NCBI RefSeq assembly: GCF_963678635.1
Contig: NC_087062.1
Span: 19,021,789-19,085,788 of the forward strand
Source of the DNA: Symsagittifera roscoffensis
Taxonomy: Eukaryota; Xenacoelomorpha; Acoela; Convolutidae
Length of the DNA: 64,000 nucleotides
Direction: 5' to 3'
In this document: positions 62,464 through 64,000 of the stretch, in pieces
How the letters are laid out: the number at the start of each line of letters is the position of its first letter
Position numbering within the stretch: position 1 is the stretch's first letter
The notes under the pieces: model-generated
Database searches by the model: none
Seen by the model: only the letters and a program-made list of their open reading frames with translations
What the model was told of the DNA's origin: nothing
Program-made: the position numbers and the translations under genes

Positions 62464-62832
62464 GTGGGGATGGGCCAGAAGTCATGCCTGTTTTTTGGAG
62501 ACACTAAAAACGGATACACCCTGTCACAAGTGTTTAACCTGCATGACTCAAAAGCACGAGGTCTACAGCGTCTTTACAGCCTGCTAGCTTGGAGTCGCGA
62601 TCGCTATTTTCTAATCAACTACTGGTCCTTTTTCGAGGAAAACTTCCGAATTGTGATCGATGGTTTGGTCAAGAGAGCAGAAGAAATATTCACTTCGGAA
62701 GGTAGGAACGATGTAGTGCCCATCACAAACTTACAAAGAGCTAGGCCAGTGACTGCTCGTAGTTTGTCTACTTTGGTGAACTGCGATGATATCTTCGAGA
62801 GACTCCATAAGCAGTTTGCGTGGATACTTAAG
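62464..62832 (+). CDS. FLCN: Folliculin, exon 2 (rest of longin domain)
   Basis: This is a 123-codon, phase-0 exon. It reads VGMGQKSCLFFGDTKNGYTLSQVF, then DSKARGLQRLYSLLAWSRDRYFLINYW, a helical FFEENFRIVIDGLVKRAEEIF stretch, and ends CDDIFERLHKQFAWILK with donor AAG|GTGATT at 62,833. Order and motifs (FFGD...F, D-ARG-QR-YS, LINSWPF-like block, FAW-LK) match folliculin. The frame past 62,832 is intronic. The remaining exons (DENN part) lie beyond the window. Confidence 0.92.
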
Positions 62833-64000
62833 GTGATTTTTGTTTAACTTCTAGTGCGCCTAAATTAATTATCCTTGGGCTAAGCAAGGGTGTTGCAACC
62901 GGGTACTCGACTTTTTTTCTCGTAAGCAACTTTGTTCAAAGGATGACTGAAGTTTTAGTCATCTACAAGTCTGCACTTTTGGCAATTACCAAATGACTTT
63001 TCTGAGATTGTCTGCATTGTAAATGCCCGTTCTATTCAAAATTAGTTTTTTTTTGGTGGCTGTAAATTTACGAACTCCGATTTCAGTATCTTTTTTTGTA
63101 TTTATTAGGCTTAAAAGGTTTTGGCTTCTAATATGTCGCTTAGAGTCCTCTTTTTGAGTCGTTTGAGGGGCAATGAGGTTTTATCTAAATTATTTGAGGG
63201 GGACTTGATAATTTTTTTTGAGTTGTTAAGTTAGCCGTTAGTGGGAAGCTCTCCTGCATTAGTGACTACTTAAATTTTGTACACAAAAAGTTATGGTCCT
63301 CGGAAAAGTCGTTTTTTAAAAATGTTACTGAGCGTTTTTTTTTCTAAAAGTACTCTTATATAGGTCTTGCTGATTTTTTTTGTTTTTAAGGAAAAAGTAT
63401 TAAAATTTGTTCACGCTCAATTTCGGTTTTTCGCGGTTTGACTTGCGATTTATTTTTTAAATTTTAGTGCATTACTATTGTTAAAAGGAAGGCAAACTTC
63501 GCTATCGAACAGCAAAATTGTAAAGCTCAAGAAAAACGTGATCTACTTCTAATTTCGAAAATGCAAATTAATTATCAGATTTCCCAGCGAAATAAAAGTT
63601 TTGACTATTGATCCTGTTTTCTCAATTCTGAGAGCTCAAAGTTCAAAGAGCTTTACGGCTATCTAATTTTTTCTACGAAATTCAAAAGTTGAAATTTCAC
63701 AAGTCGGTTTTTTTTGTTTCTTTGCGTTCATTACTCTTTTCTAACTGTCAGCTGGCTATGTTTGAGTTTTACCGAAAACTTCATTTTCATATCTCAGATT
63801 TTGGTTGCAATCCAAAAAACGGCTTGTTGGGAAGCTCCTTTGCATACGCGACTATGCCCAAATTTGTTGGCTCAAAAATGACACAAAAAAATTTGGCCCT
63901 CTTCTTGATTTTTGACAATTTTTTTTTTGATTTTTTTAACTTTTCTCGAGAAATACCCGGACAAACATAGGTTTTTGGATTCAATCGAAATAATATATTG
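62833..64000 (+). other. FLCN: FLCN intron 2 (partial)
   Basis: No acceptor followed by folliculin-like sequence was found before the window end. The stretch holds copies of repeats R2 (63,045-63,260) and R1 (63,340-63,690). A GATGACT...AGTCATC hairpin at 62,941-62,962 has a relative at about 59,318. Confidence 0.7.
63045..63690 (+). repeat. Dispersed repeats R2 (copy 2) and R1 (copy 3)
   Basis: R2-like sequence at 63,045-63,260 is followed by R1-like sequence at 63,340-63,690, the same order as at 60,945-61,790. Confidence 0.5.

Overview
This window is eukaryotic, almost certainly invertebrate animal DNA. The host genes are animal-type: a mitochondrial methionyl-tRNA synthetase and folliculin, the latter split by a GT-AG intron. 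They are packed 146 bp apart in an arrangement that looks like a trans-spliced operon, which hints at a nematode or another spliced-leader animal; this was judged by eye only. About three quarters of the window (1-48,096) is a nest of retroelements. The rest (48,097-64,000) is AT-rich host sequence with the two genes and diverged short repeats.

Layout: (1) 1-3,594, the 3' part of a decayed APE-type LINE (LINE-A) with a zinc-finger tail, inserted into (2) 3,595-17,390, an old decayed copy ('copy 1') of a very large Ty3/gypsy element. (3) 17,540-20,260, a second decayed LINE (LINE-B), interrupted by a 904-bp solo LTR. LINE-B is then split by a 27.6-kb insertion and resumes at 47,854-48,096; a 14-bp target duplication marks the two edges. 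(4) The insertion is a Penelope-like element (20,261-22,498 plus 47,759-47,853), which itself received (5) a much younger gypsy element of the same family as copy 1 (22,499-47,758). The younger element has a 922-bp 5' LTR, a 3-kb leader with a repeated TCCGGAGGGGTC motif, and a 2,963-codon Gag-Pol frame. It carries two internal tandem duplications (about 6.09 kb and 4.16 kb) and ends in a deletion that leaves only 27 bp of the 3' LTR.

The most interesting feature is the coding load of this gypsy family. Beyond Gag, protease, RT, RNase H and a DD35E integrase, the Pol frame carries a roughly 500-residue linker between RNase H and integrase, and a C-terminal macro (ADP-ribose-binding) domain resembling TARG1/OARD1 but without its catalytic Lys and Asp. 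A third ORF begins with a coiled coil; in copy 1 it continues into an SGNH/GDSL-hydrolase-like domain and a long unknown tail. An ADP-ribose module plus an esterase-like module on one LTR element is the candidate undescribed system here. The Penelope element is also unusual: a PHD-type zinc finger sits inside its RT just before the YVDD motif.

Host part: after about 4 kb of intergenic repeats come MARS2 (52,300-53,940) and FLCN (exon 1 54,087-54,407; exon 2 62,464-62,832). The 8-kb FLCN intron holds a jockey/CR1-like LINE fragment, three tRNA-headed SINE-like repeats and other diverged repeats. All family names rest on motifs read from the translations; no database search was possible.
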